Under the pieces are notes generated by a model. That model made no database searches, was not told the origin of the DNA, and worked only from the letters and a program-made list of their open reading frames with translations. The position numbers and the translations under genes are program-made. Positions 50,390 through 58,100 of a stretch of 64,000 bases of DNA are shown in pieces. Source of the DNA: an uncultured Oscillospiraceae bacterium. Lineage in GTDB: Bacteria; Bacillota; Clostridia; Oscillospirales; Oscillospiraceae. The stretch covers positions 1-64,000 of the forward strand of contig CAKTHQ010000005.1 in assembly GCA_934565415.1 (NCBI GenBank). Reading direction: 5' to 3'. How positions within the stretch are numbered: position 1 is the stretch's first letter; every line of letters starts with the position of its first letter.

Positions 50390-50418
50390 ATGGTAAACCA
50401 AAAAATCTCTTTTGTCAA
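50390..50418 (-). promoter_or_regulatory. Promoter of the riboswitch-xpt-BMP operon
   Basis: A perfect TTGACA, 17 bases, TACCAT on the minus strand. Transcription would begin about 12 nt before the aptamer. Confidence 0.75.
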
Positions 50419-50544
50419 CACGCCGAAAGGCCTGCGACACATTTTTTCGCTTTCCTACAAATTTCGCCCCGTTTCCCGTTCATTTTTGATTCAAAAATAA
50501 AAGCGGGGCTGAGGTGAACTGCAAGATTCCATAAAGGCGCAAAT

Positions 50545-50758
50545 TCCACATAGAAAAGAAATCCTTGCTGACGCAAGGGTGAAATCTGCTTTGCAGAAGA
50601 AATCCGCAAAAGCGGGTGAAATGAAATCCGTCCTCTCTCCGCCGCAGCGATTTCTCATGGCGTCAGCCATATTTCTTACCGCATAAGCGGTATTTCACCC
50701 GCCCGAAGGACGGATTTCACTGGGGAATGTTGCAAAAACAGATTTTGCAACATTCCCC
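50545..50758. repeat. Hairpin-array repeat and 16-bp palindrome
   Basis: A series of short hairpins linked by GAAATCC and GGGTGAAAT / ATTTCACCC motifs: CCTTGCTGACGCAAGG, CTGCTTTGCAG, CCGCAAAAGCGG, ATGGCGTCAGCCAT, ACCGCATAAGCGGT and CCGCCCGAAGGACGG-like units. It ends in a perfect 16-bp stem, GGGGAATGTTGCAAAA with its complement (50722-50758). A shorter relative of the array lies at 62.63 kb. No gene was recognised in it. Confidence 0.7.
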
Positions 50759-50764
50759 ACCCCC

Positions 50765-51715
50765 TCACCCATGGTGATAAATCCGCTTATCCAATGCAAA
50801 AATCCGCTGGCTGAAGCTGCCCTCCGGCACGCCGGGGAGGGTTTCGGCGTAGATTTCCATCCGGCTGTCCACCATGTCGATGTAGCTAAGTAACTCCGCC
50901 TCGGCAAACATAGGCTTTACCGCCGCGCCGTACTCCGGCTCCCCGTGGTGGCTTAAAATCATGTGCTGTAAGAGAAGGCTCTTCTCCTCCGGGGTGCCCA
51001 GCTCGGCGCAAGTTTGGGCCGCCTCCTGGGCGCCCATCACCAGGTGGCCCAGCAGCTGGCCCTTGGTGGAGTAGTCCGTTACGATGCCCAGATCCGAAAA
51101 ACGGAATTCAATCTCCTTGGCAAAGTCGTGCAGCAGGGTACCGGTAAGGAGCAAACTCCGGTCGATGACCTGGGGGTAGAGCTTTGCCAGGAAGTCCGCC
51201 ATAGCCATCATATTGGCGGTGTGCATGAGAAGCCCGGACAGGAAGCTGTGGTGGACGCTTTTTGCGGCGGGAATGCTGGCAAAGGCCTCCAAGTGCCGGG
51301 AGAGCATAGTGGAGGCAATCTGACGGTAGTCCGCATCCTCCATGGAGGCAATCAGGGCCCGGACCTTTTGCACCGTCTCGTCCTTGTCGATGGGGGCGGT
51401 AGCCACCAGGCGGGCGGTATCGCAGCTGTCCTCCGGCAGGGCCATGCGGATGTTGGAAAGGGAAATCTGAGGGCTCCCCTTGAACTCCGATACATCCCCC
51501 CGGATTTTTACAATGCGCCCCACATCCTCCTGGGTGCCCACCGGGCCGGAGTAATCCCAGACCTTAATATCGATGGTGCCGGTTTTGTCCGCAATCACCG
51601 CGCTTAAAAAGGGCTTCCCGTTGGTGGATACCTTCTGGTAGGCCTCCTTCAGCAGGTAAAATCCCTCTACCTTGTCCCCGGGGACCATTTCCTTAATGCT
51701 TTTGTTGTATTCCAT
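50765..51715 (-). CDS. yhaM: YhaM-like 3'-5' exoribonuclease (OB fold plus HD domain)
   Basis: The 316-residue protein has an N-terminal OB-fold nucleic-acid-binding domain (EGFYLLKEAYQKVSTNGKPFLSAVIADKTG to about 95) and a C-terminal HD domain with SVHHSFLSGLLMHTANM near 155, LLTGTLLHDFAKEIEF near 190 and MILSHHGEPEYG near 255, the layout of YhaM/CbfI nucleases that trim RNA from the 3' end. The length matches. The ATG is preceded by AAAGGAG. It appears to be a single-gene unit. Confidence 0.93.
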   Translation of the reverse strand: MEYNKSIKEMVPGDKVEGFYLLKEAYQKVSTNGKPFLSAVIADKTGTIDIKVWDYSGPVGTQEDVGRIVKIRGDVSEFKGSPQISLSNIRMALPEDSCDTARLVATAPIDKDETVQKVRALIASMEDADYRQIASTMLSRHLEAFASIPAAKSVHHSFLSGLLMHTANMMAMADFLAKLYPQVIDRSLLLTGTLLHDFAKEIEFRFSDLGIVTDYSTKGQLLGHLVMGAQEAAQTCAELGTPEEKSLLLQHMILSHHGEPEYGAAVKPMFAEAELLSYIDMVDSRMEIYAETLPGVPEGSFSQRIFALDKRIYHHG

Positions 51716-51789
51716 GGCAAACTCCTTTGGCTGTTTTCTCCATTATACCGCGAACGGGGGAATTTTACAATTGGAATTTGCGGGAACGG

Positions 51790-51955
51790 TAAAACCCTCT
51801 CCTGGGAGAGGGTGGACCGGCCGTCTCTCGGAAGGCCGGAACGGGTGTGGGGCGGTACAGGGCTGCTGTCTTAGGCATTTTAAATATTTAAGTGCTTACC
51901 GCCCCACATCCGTCACGGCTTTGCCGTGCCACCTTCTCCCAGGAGAAGGTTTTTC
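51790..51955. repeat. Long imperfect palindrome of family C
   Basis: An inner pair GTGTGGGGCGGTA / TACCGCCCCACAT and an outer pair ACCCTCTCCTGGGAGAGGGT and ACCTTCTCCCAGGAGAAGGT frame about 45 bp of AT-rich DNA, with CCGGCCTTCCGAGAG-type and CACGGCTTTGCCGTG hairpins between. The whole 165 bp can fold back on itself. It lies in the gap between the yhaM and surface-protein units. Confidence 0.72.
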
Positions 51956-51986
51956 TCTTCGCTAAAGTCTTATTTCCCGTCCCCAA

Positions 51987-52022
51987 CCGCAAAAATCCCC
52001 CTCCCGATTGCTCGGGAGGGGG
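51987..52022 (-). terminator. Terminator of the surface-protein gene
   Basis: CCCCCTCCCGA pairs with TCGGGAGGGGG around a four-base loop. The minus strand continues ATTTTTGCGG. Confidence 0.92.
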
Positions 52023-52046
52023 AAACGCTTGCTATTGGAGCCTGAA

Positions 52047-54158
52047 TCAGAACTCTTCCTTCTTCTTCAGAACCACGGTAGCGGTGCACAGGCCCAGGGC
52101 TGCGACGGACAGCACAGCGAAGGCAGTGCCGATCATAGCGGTGTCGCCGGTCTTGGGGTTGGAGGAGTCCGCCTTGGAGGAGGAGCTGCTACTGGAGCCC
52201 GCATTGACCATAACGTACAGGAACTGGGAGCAGGTACGCTCGGAAGCGACACCCACCTGGTAGCCGTTGGGGTAGGCCTTGGTGGTGCTCTTGGTCTGAA
52301 CGTAATCGGACCAACCGGCGTAATCAAACAGGCCGGTAATCTTCAGGTTCTTCTTGCCAACAGCCTTCTCGATGGTGGAGGTCAGCTCGCTGGTATTGAT
52401 AAAGCCCTTGCTGGAAACAAACTTGGTAATGGACACAGGCTCGTTGGAAATGGGGCTGGTGGTGTTGCCGTTCTGATAGATGAACAGGTACACGCCCGCG
52501 CCGCTGCTGCCGCCGGGATAGGCCCGGATCACATCGGTATTGAAGTCATAGAAGACGGACTGTTCCTGCAGAAGCTGGCCGTTTTCCAGGTACCAGTTTA
52601 CTTCCTGACCGTCCAGAGTAGGCAGGTTATCGATGATTTCACCGGCGCGCATCACGCGGGTGGCCACCAGGCCGTTGCTGTCGTTGCTGTCTGCGGTGCG
52701 GTAGAACTTGACGGTTACCTGCTTGGCGCTCCAGATGAGGTGCACTTCGGCATCGTCGGACTGAACCTTGCTGGAGATGTTGGAGGTATTCTTGTCAATG
52801 GTACGGTAAGAACCGTCTCCCTTGTAGATTCTCATGGAAACCAGAGTCCGCTTGCCGGTAGGATCGGTCTGCTTGATCTGGTTGAAGTAGGACTCGCCCA
52901 CGTTCAGGATACGGCTATAACCGGTTTCATCCTCTACCAGCTGGCCGTTGTCGTTGGTCACCAGAGTGCCGTAAACGGTTACTTCCACCGTCTTGTTTTC
53001 GTCATCCGTAATGGTCTTGCTCAGGTCCTCTGTCACCAGGATTTCAATGTCTTTTCCAAGTCTGCCCATGTTGCTGAAGTAGGTCTTCTTGGCGTAGGCA
53101 TCGATAATCTTCTGGTCAGCATCGGTTGCGCCAACGGTCTTGGCGAGTACCTTCTTGGCGCTGGATTCGTTATTGGTCAGGCTATTGATCTCGGTCAGGG
53201 TCAGCTTGGCCGTACCGGTTACCAAAGTGCTGCCGCGGGTCAGGACAATGCTTACGTTGTAGGTCTCTTCGCCGTCCTTCTTGTGCCCACAGACAATACA
53301 AACATCTTTGGTGTTGTAGGTATGCTCCTCCAGGCTGCCGTACTCCTCTCCGCTAACGGTAAAGCCGCAGGCATATTTAACGGATGCATATTTTGCCTTT
53401 CTCTCGCACGTTGCATCGGTCGCGGCAACGGTTACGGTAACCTCCTCATCGCCGTCCATAAGAACGTCGCCCTTCTTTACATCGGTTCCAATTGTCTTAT
53501 AGAAATCAACGGTGTGAGCAACGGTACGCTTATGTCCGCACAGGGAACATACTTCAACGTGCTGGAGCTCATTCTTGCTCTGAACCTTGTAGTTGTGCCC
53601 AGAAGTGTTGTCTTCCGCACCGCAAATTGCGCAATACAGCGTATGATACTCGTCCTCGTCCACGATTTCCTTGTACTTCTTGTACTTGTTGCAGTCGTGC
53701 GTCTTGTAGTTTACCGTAATGGTGAAGGTTTTAGCGGCAGAATCAAACACACCCGGCGCGTCATATGTATACATACTGGAGTTGGCCAGCTTGCTGTTGG
53801 AATATGCGGTCTTGGTAATAGCGAGCTGCTCCTTCTCGGTGAGAGTGTCGTAGTTCCCGCGAACGCTTACTTTCTTGTTGTCGCTTTCCTTTATCAGGGT
53901 CCCGTCGGGTCCGTCATAATTGTCGCAGACAATAATCACTCTGCAGTCAACGTTAAAGTTGCCCGCGTCCTGGTACGCAGCATCCTCATCGGAGCTGCCG
54001 CTTTCCTCGTAAGTATTGGTGCCGTCGTCCACCACAACGGGGGTTCCGGCATCGGCCTGCACATCCGCCTCGTCTGCCATAGCAGCCAGGGGCATTGCGC
54101 CGACCAGCATAAGCACTGCCAGCATCAGGCTGAACAGCTTTTTGCCAAATGTCTTCAT
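52047..54158 (-). CDS. Sortase-anchored surface protein with CxxC pairs (NPKTG)
   Basis: The family was not recognised. The 703-residue protein has a Sec signal (MKTFGKKLFSLMLAVLML, cleavage near residue 28). The acidic N-terminal region is followed by three CxxCG pairs (CAIC, CSLC, CIVC between about 170 and 290), often with a following His, as in zinc-ribbon-like or disulfide knots of gut Firmicute surface proteins. A beta-rich region follows to about 640, then a Ser-rich linker, NPKTG at 668-672, a hydrophobic helix, and KKKEEF. This end fits sortase anchoring, though no sortase gene is in the window. A role in adhesion is only a guess. Confidence 0.85.
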   Translation of the reverse strand: MKTFGKKLFSLMLAVLMLVGAMPLAAMADEADVQADAGTPVVVDDGTNTYEESGSSDEDAAYQDAGNFNVDCRVIIVCDNYDGPDGTLIKESDNKKVSVRGNYDTLTEKEQLAITKTAYSNSKLANSSMYTYDAPGVFDSAAKTFTITVNYKTHDCNKYKKYKEIVDEDEYHTLYCAICGAEDNTSGHNYKVQSKNELQHVEVCSLCGHKRTVAHTVDFYKTIGTDVKKGDVLMDGDEEVTVTVAATDATCERKAKYASVKYACGFTVSGEEYGSLEEHTYNTKDVCIVCGHKKDGEETYNVSIVLTRGSTLVTGTAKLTLTEINSLTNNESSAKKVLAKTVGATDADQKIIDAYAKKTYFSNMGRLGKDIEILVTEDLSKTITDDENKTVEVTVYGTLVTNDNGQLVEDETGYSRILNVGESYFNQIKQTDPTGKRTLVSMRIYKGDGSYRTIDKNTSNISSKVQSDDAEVHLIWSAKQVTVKFYRTADSNDSNGLVATRVMRAGEIIDNLPTLDGQEVNWYLENGQLLQEQSVFYDFNTDVIRAYPGGSSGAGVYLFIYQNGNTTSPISNEPVSITKFVSSKGFINTSELTSTIEKAVGKKNLKITGLFDYAGWSDYVQTKSTTKAYPNGYQVGVASERTCSQFLYVMVNAGSSSSSSSKADSSNPKTGDTAMIGTAFAVLSVAALGLCTATVVLKKKEEF

Positions 54159-54261
54159 AATGTATCCTCCTGATTTGAGATTTTGTTGCCGGTTTCCACC
54201 AGCGGTTGGAAAGTCCCCGCCCGCATAGTGGATGGCACTGGGTGCTTTCGTTTATGGCCCC

Positions 54262-54290
54262 ATTATATACTCTATTTTCCAATTCGTCAA
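54262..54290 (-). promoter_or_regulatory. Promoter of the surface-protein gene
   Basis: TTGACG, 17 bases, TATAAT on the minus strand, giving a leader of about 100 nt. Confidence 0.85.
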
Positions 54291-54502
54291 GAGGAAAATA
54301 ACAAAAAATTACAAAAGCCGTTACAGGATAATGACAGAACTCCAGGGCACTTGTTTCCATTTCTTTTCTTTCGGCCGATTTTCTAAGCTTTTGATGCATT
54401 TTTGTTGGATAACTCAGCAAATATGTTACAGAATGATCACAGCTTTTCACCGGCGCTCCCCTGCCCCCGGCGCCGTCTTTCGGAAATCTTAATAACTTGG
54501 CA
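54291..54502. other. Divergent intergenic region, no gene
   Basis: AT-rich between the divergent promoters of the surface-protein gene and nagA. A GGCGC...GGCGCC-type short palindrome sits near 54450-54475. No open frame with a ribosome site was found. Confidence 0.4.
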
Positions 54503-54531
54503 TTGCTTTTCCCGGTGCTTCGTGGTAGGAT
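54503..54531 (+). promoter_or_regulatory. Promoter of nagA
   Basis: TTGCTT, 17 bases, TAGGAT. The leader is about 110 nt and contains GGGGTACC and GGTACCTTCCCC as facing motifs of unknown role. Confidence 0.6.
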
Positions 54532-54648
54532 AACGGGGTACCAGAATCACAATTCCGGCGGAAATGGTTACAATTCGGTTACACCCTCAGGTACCTTCCC
54601 CGGGGCGCATTTTCAAATATATACAACATCCGAAAGGAGAACATACCT

Positions 54649-55779
54649 ATGTTTTACAAAAACGCGCGGATCTTCGGTTCTGATTTCCGGTTCCACCTGG
54701 GCGGCTTTGAGGTTGCAAACGGCCTGTTCGGCGCCGTTCTGCCGGAGTGCCTTCCGGAGGACGCCATAGACCTTCACGGTGCTACGGTCATTCCCGGCCT
54801 GGTAGAGGTTCACAGCCACGGCGCCTGGGATGCGGACTTTTCCGACGGGGACTACGAAGGCCTGAAAAAAATGGCCGCCTTCTACGCCTCCCAGGGCATA
54901 ACCTCCTTTGCCCCGGCCTCTATGACCCTGCCCTACGAGGTTCTTGAAAAAGCCTTTGCCAATGCGGTCCGGTTACAGAAGGAATCCCCCGCCGGCTGCG
55001 CCCACCTGAGGGGCATCCATATGGAGGGGCCCTACTTCTCCTATAAAAAAAGAGGCGCCCAGAACCCGGCCTACCTGAAGGACCCGGATTTTGAGGGCTT
55101 CCAAAAGCTGTGGGAAGGCTGCGAGGGGCTGATTAAAATCGTAGATGTGGCCCCGGAGCTCCCCGGCGCGGCGGAATTTGCGGAAAGGGCCAGTAAATTT
55201 GCCACCGTATCCGTTGCCCACACGGATTCGGACTACGACCACGCCAAGGCGGTTTTTGACGCCGGCGCTACCCACCTGACCCATATGTTCAACGCCATGC
55301 CCGGCATCCACCACCGGAACCCCGGCGTCATCCCGGCGGCGGCGGAAAACAAGAGCGTCCGGGCCGAGCTGATCTGCGACGGCATCCATGTCCACCCGGC
55401 GGTGGTGCGGCTGGCCTTCTCCCTGTTCGGCGGGGAACGGATGGTGCTGGTCTCCGATTCCGGCCGCTGCGCCGGCCTGCCGGAGGGCACTCATGTGATC
55501 CAGGGCGGGCTTGACTGCTGGGTTAAGGGCGGCGTTGCCAGATTGGCCGACGACACCATCGCCAGCTCCGCCACCAACCTGTGGCACTGCCTGCAAAACG
55601 TAATTTCCTGGGGCATCCCCGAAGAGGACGCCATCCGGGCCGCCAGCTACAACCCCGCCTGCGCCATCGGGGCAGAAAAAGAGGTTGGCTCCATCGAAAC
55701 CGGCAAGCAGGCCGACTTTGTGGTGTGCAGCAGCGATTACAGCGAAAAGAGCGTGTATATCGGCGGCGTGAAGATCTAA
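54649..55779 (+). CDS. nagA: N-acetylglucosamine-6-phosphate deacetylase
   Basis: Removes acetate from GlcNAc-6-phosphate, feeding NagB. The 376-residue amidohydrolase has VIPGLVEVHSHGAWDADFSD near 45 (HxH metal pair), LRGIHMEGPYFSYKKRGAQNP near 122 (metal Glu), SVAHTDSDY near 187, ATHLTHMFNAMPGIHHRNPG near 205, ICDGIHVHPAVV near 240 and VLVSDSGRCAGL near 265 (catalytic Asp). The length is standard. AAAGGAGAA precedes the ATG. It is a single-gene unit. Confidence 0.94.
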   Translation: MFYKNARIFGSDFRFHLGGFEVANGLFGAVLPECLPEDAIDLHGATVIPGLVEVHSHGAWDADFSDGDYEGLKKMAAFYASQGITSFAPASMTLPYEVLEKAFANAVRLQKESPAGCAHLRGIHMEGPYFSYKKRGAQNPAYLKDPDFEGFQKLWEGCEGLIKIVDVAPELPGAAEFAERASKFATVSVAHTDSDYDHAKAVFDAGATHLTHMFNAMPGIHHRNPGVIPAAAENKSVRAELICDGIHVHPAVVRLAFSLFGGERMVLVSDSGRCAGLPEGTHVIQGGLDCWVKGGVARLADDTIASSATNLWHCLQNVISWGIPEEDAIRAASYNPACAIGAEKEVGSIETGKQADFVVCSSDYSEKSVYIGGVKI

Positions 55780-55796
55780 GCATACATATAAAAATT

Positions 55797-55838
55797 GGGT
55801 GCGATACAGAGGGAAAGCTGTATCACACCCGATTTTTT
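55797..55838 (+). terminator. Terminator of nagA
   Basis: GGGTGCGATACAG pairs with CTGTATCACACCC (one internal mismatch), followed by GATTTTTTAT. Confidence 0.9.
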
Positions 55839-55852
55839 ATGGAAAATTCAGG

Positions 55853-55935
55853 AAATGGGAGAAACTCCGCTCCCCTTGGGGGAGAGATGCCCCCCTGCGG
55901 GGTGCTGCTGTCAACCCCACAAACCCTTATTTATA
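55853..55935. repeat. MITE-like repeat family A, diverged copy
   Basis: It keeps the left end (AAATGGGAGAAACTCC) and the right end (TGTCAACCCCACAAACCCTTATTTA), but the centre is a different hairpin (CTCCCCTTGGGGGAG, CCCCCTGCGGGG). It lies between the convergent nagA and vanZ-like genes. Confidence 0.7.
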
Positions 55936-56373
55936 TCACAAATGCTTCACCCGCACCCGATGCAGCACCTCATGGACCAGGAGCCCAAAACATACCCCGG
56001 AAAAATCAATCCATACGTCAATCAGGCTGGAGCCCCGGGCCTCGGCGAAGATCTGGATGGTTTCGTCCACGCAGGCGGTGAACAGTCCGCAGCCCATGGG
56101 CACGGTGATCCGGTGATACCCCTGCTGCCCCTGGGCGGTAAACAGGCCCCCCAGGAAAAAGCCCAGGGCGGTATACTCGGAGAAGTGGGCCATCTTCCGC
56201 AGGACATACTCTCCGGCGGAGCCGAATACCGCAAACAGCTTGCCAACGTATACCATCAGGCCGCCGCTGAGCTCGCCGCTGACCTCCCCGGGGAGTACGG
56301 AATTGCCCCAGATGAACAGCAGCATCGCTGCAATCAGCGCGGCATAAACCCGCAATCGACGGTTTTCTTTCAT
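55936..56373 (-). CDS. VanZ-like membrane protein
   Basis: The 145-residue protein has four membrane helices and the VanZ-family motif KMAHFSEYTALGFFLGG near 60-76, then GCGLFTACVDETIQIF near 95-110 and SLIDVWIDFSGVCFGLL near 118. VanZ relatives affect glycopeptide susceptibility or cell-envelope traits, but the mechanism is unknown. The start overlaps the mntP stop by 4 bases. No van gene set is present. Confidence 0.88.
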   Translation of the reverse strand: MKENRRLRVYAALIAAMLLFIWGNSVLPGEVSGELSGGLMVYVGKLFAVFGSAGEYVLRKMAHFSEYTALGFFLGGLFTAQGQQGYHRITVPMGCGLFTACVDETIQIFAEARGSSLIDVWIDFSGVCFGLLVHEVLHRVRVKHL

Positions 56374-56939
56374 CCGATCACTCCCAGATGCTCCAAAAGA
56401 ATCTTCACGCCCAGCAAAATCAATATCACGCCGCCTACAATCTCCGCCTTCTTTTCGTAGCGGCTGCCGAACACATTGCCTACCTTCACACCGATGGCGG
56501 AGAGCACAAAGGTAGTGGCTCCGATCAGCAGCACCGCCAGGAAGATGTTATCCACGCCTGCCATAGCCAGGGAAATGCCGACGGCCAGAGCATCGATGGA
56601 GGTGGCAATGGCCATAACAAACATGGTTTTTACGCTCAGGTCTGCGTCCGCCGTCTCTTCTTCGTCACTGCCCAGGGCTTCCCGCAGCATATTGATGCCG
56701 ATAATGGCAAGCAATACGAATGCCACCCAGTGGTCAATGGCCGAGATGGCATCGATAAACAGGCTGCCCAGGAAATAGCCAATCAGAGGCATCAAGGCCT
56801 GGAAGCCGCCAAACCAGGCGCCGCAGCAAATTTCCGCCTTCCAGGTGGCTTTTTTCATCGCCAGCCCCTTACAGACCGATACGGCAAAGGCATCCATACT
56901 CAGGCCAACGGCCAGGATCAACAGTTCTACAAACCCCAT
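56370..56939 (-). CDS. mntP: Manganese efflux pump MntP
   Basis: Exports Mn(II). The 189-residue protein has six helices in two repeats: LLILAVGLSMDAFAVSVCKGLAM (conserved Asp near 16) and FVMAIATSIDALAVGISLAM (Asp near 117), with the linker SDEEETADADLSVK between. The length is typical. It lies 31 bases after azlD and has no Mn riboswitch of the yybP-ykoY class upstream; a promoter was not found in the short gap, so it may be expressed with azlCD. Confidence 0.94.
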   Translation of the reverse strand: MGFVELLILAVGLSMDAFAVSVCKGLAMKKATWKAEICCGAWFGGFQALMPLIGYFLGSLFIDAISAIDHWVAFVLLAIIGINMLREALGSDEEETADADLSVKTMFVMAIATSIDALAVGISLAMAGVDNIFLAVLLIGATTFVLSAIGVKVGNVFGSRYEKKAEIVGGVILILLGVKILLEHLGVIG

Positions 56940-56970
56940 GGTTTTATCCTCCAGTGTATGTATATTGAAA

Positions 56971-57279
56971 TCAAAGCATACCGGTCAGCAGCTGCACAAC
57001 CAGCACCGCCGCCGAAGAGCACAGGGCCACTACAATCAGGCTCTGGCCGATGTAGGACAGCACCACAGCCACCGCCAGGGCCGCAATGCCCGCCGCCAGG
57101 GACCCGGCATCGGAGAGAATGGCCGGAAAGGTCATGGCCGTCAGGCAGGCATAGGGTACATAATACAGGAACGACCGCAAAAAGCGGCTTTTGATGGGTT
57201 TGCGGAAAATGGTCAGAGGCAGCATCCGGATGAGGTAAGTGGTAATGGCCATAGCCGCAATGTAAACATAGATATTCAT
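56971..57279 (-). CDS. azlD: AzlD-family branched-chain amino acid export subunit
   Basis: The small subunit of an AzlCD (BrnEF-like) exporter of branched-chain amino acids. The 102-residue protein has four helices and opens NIYVYIAAMAITTYLIRMLPLTIFRK, with FLYYVPYACLTAMTFPAIL near 38, both family signatures. The ATG overlaps the azlC stop by 4 bases. Confidence 0.93.
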   Translation of the reverse strand: MNIYVYIAAMAITTYLIRMLPLTIFRKPIKSRFLRSFLYYVPYACLTAMTFPAILSDAGSLAAGIAALAVAVVLSYIGQSLIVVALCSSAAVLVVQLLTGML

Positions 57280-57980
57280 GCCTCTTCCTCCTTGATTGGG
57301 AACAGCACCGCCGCCGCTCCGGCGGCAATGACGGTAGCGATGACGATGGCCACACCGGCGGTGATGTTTTTCAGGGCCGGAACCCAGGCCAGCAGACAGC
57401 TGCATACCAGGGCAATCGCCACGCACAGGGCAACCTGCCGCTCCTTCTTTGCCGGAGGAATGACAATGGCAATGAACATACCGTAGAGCATAACGCCCAG
57501 GGCCGTGCGGATATTCTGGGGCAGAACGGACCCGGCCAGGGCCCCCAGCAGGGTACCGCCGGTCCAGCCGATAAAGGGCAAAACCCCAAGGCCTATCAGG
57601 AAGGGCACCGTCAGGGGCTCCTTCCGGGACATGGCCAGGGCAAATATTTCATCCGTGTTCATAAAGGCAATCAAAAGTCTGGGCAGAAAGCCGATCCTCT
57701 CCCCCATCCGCTGGCTCAGGGCCAGGCTCATGAGGGCATAGCGGCTGTTGATGATGATCTGGGTGAGAATCACCTCCCACAGCCCCGCCGCCGCCAGAAT
57801 GAGGGTCAGCCCCGCGAACTGGCCGGCGCTGGTCACATTGGTGGCCGAAATCAGTACCGCATCCAGAACCTTGATTCCCTGGGAGGCCGCCAGGGTACCG
57901 AAGCCGAAGCTGACAGACAAATACCCCATCCCCACCGGCATCCCCCGCCGGACACCGGTGGTAAATTCGTTCCAATTCAT
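57276..57980 (-). CDS. azlC: AzlC-family branched-chain amino acid permease
   Basis: The large exporter subunit. The 234-residue protein has about seven helices, RRGMPVGMGYLSVSFGFGTLAASQG near 11, ATNVTSAGQFAGL near 46 and FMNTDEIFALAMSR near 108, matching AzlC. The start was set at the ATG (NWNEFTTG), with a weak AGAGAG purine stretch; an upstream TTG (58001) would leave only about 11 nt of leader from the mapped promoter. Confidence 0.92.
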   Translation of the reverse strand: MNWNEFTTGVRRGMPVGMGYLSVSFGFGTLAASQGIKVLDAVLISATNVTSAGQFAGLTLILAAAGLWEVILTQIIINSRYALMSLALSQRMGERIGFLPRLLIAFMNTDEIFALAMSRKEPLTVPFLIGLGVLPFIGWTGGTLLGALAGSVLPQNIRTALGVMLYGMFIAIVIPPAKKERQVALCVAIALVCSCLLAWVPALKNITAGVAIVIATVIAAGAAAVLFPIKEEEA

Positions 57981-58018
57981 TGCTCGTCTCTCTCTTTTCA
58001 AAAATGGATAGTCTCGTT

Positions 58019-58047
58019 ATTGTATCGCCGATTGCAGGAAGCGTCAA
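58019..58047 (-). promoter_or_regulatory. Promoter of the azlC-azlD-mntP-vanZ operon
   Basis: TTGACG, 17 bases, TACAAT on the minus strand, about 33 bases before the azlC ATG. It overlaps the metQ terminator region. Confidence 0.82.
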
Positions 58048-58054
58048 GGGGGAT

Positions 58055-58087
58055 TATCAAAAAATGCCGCAGGCAACTGCCTGCGGC
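58055..58087 (-). terminator. Terminator of the metNIQ operon
   Basis: GCCGCAGGCA pairs with TGCCTGCGGC around two bases. On the minus strand it is followed by ATTTTTTGA. Confidence 0.92.
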
Positions 58088-58100
58088 AAAAAAGGGTTTC

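Noticed and set aside
50545..50758. Hairpin array considered as a CRISPR array
   Set aside because: Units are different short hairpins of unequal length, without identical repeats and spacers, and no cas gene is present.
56940..56970. Manganese riboswitch (yybP-ykoY class) before mntP
   Set aside because: The gap to azlD is only 31 bp and shows none of the conserved loop sequences.
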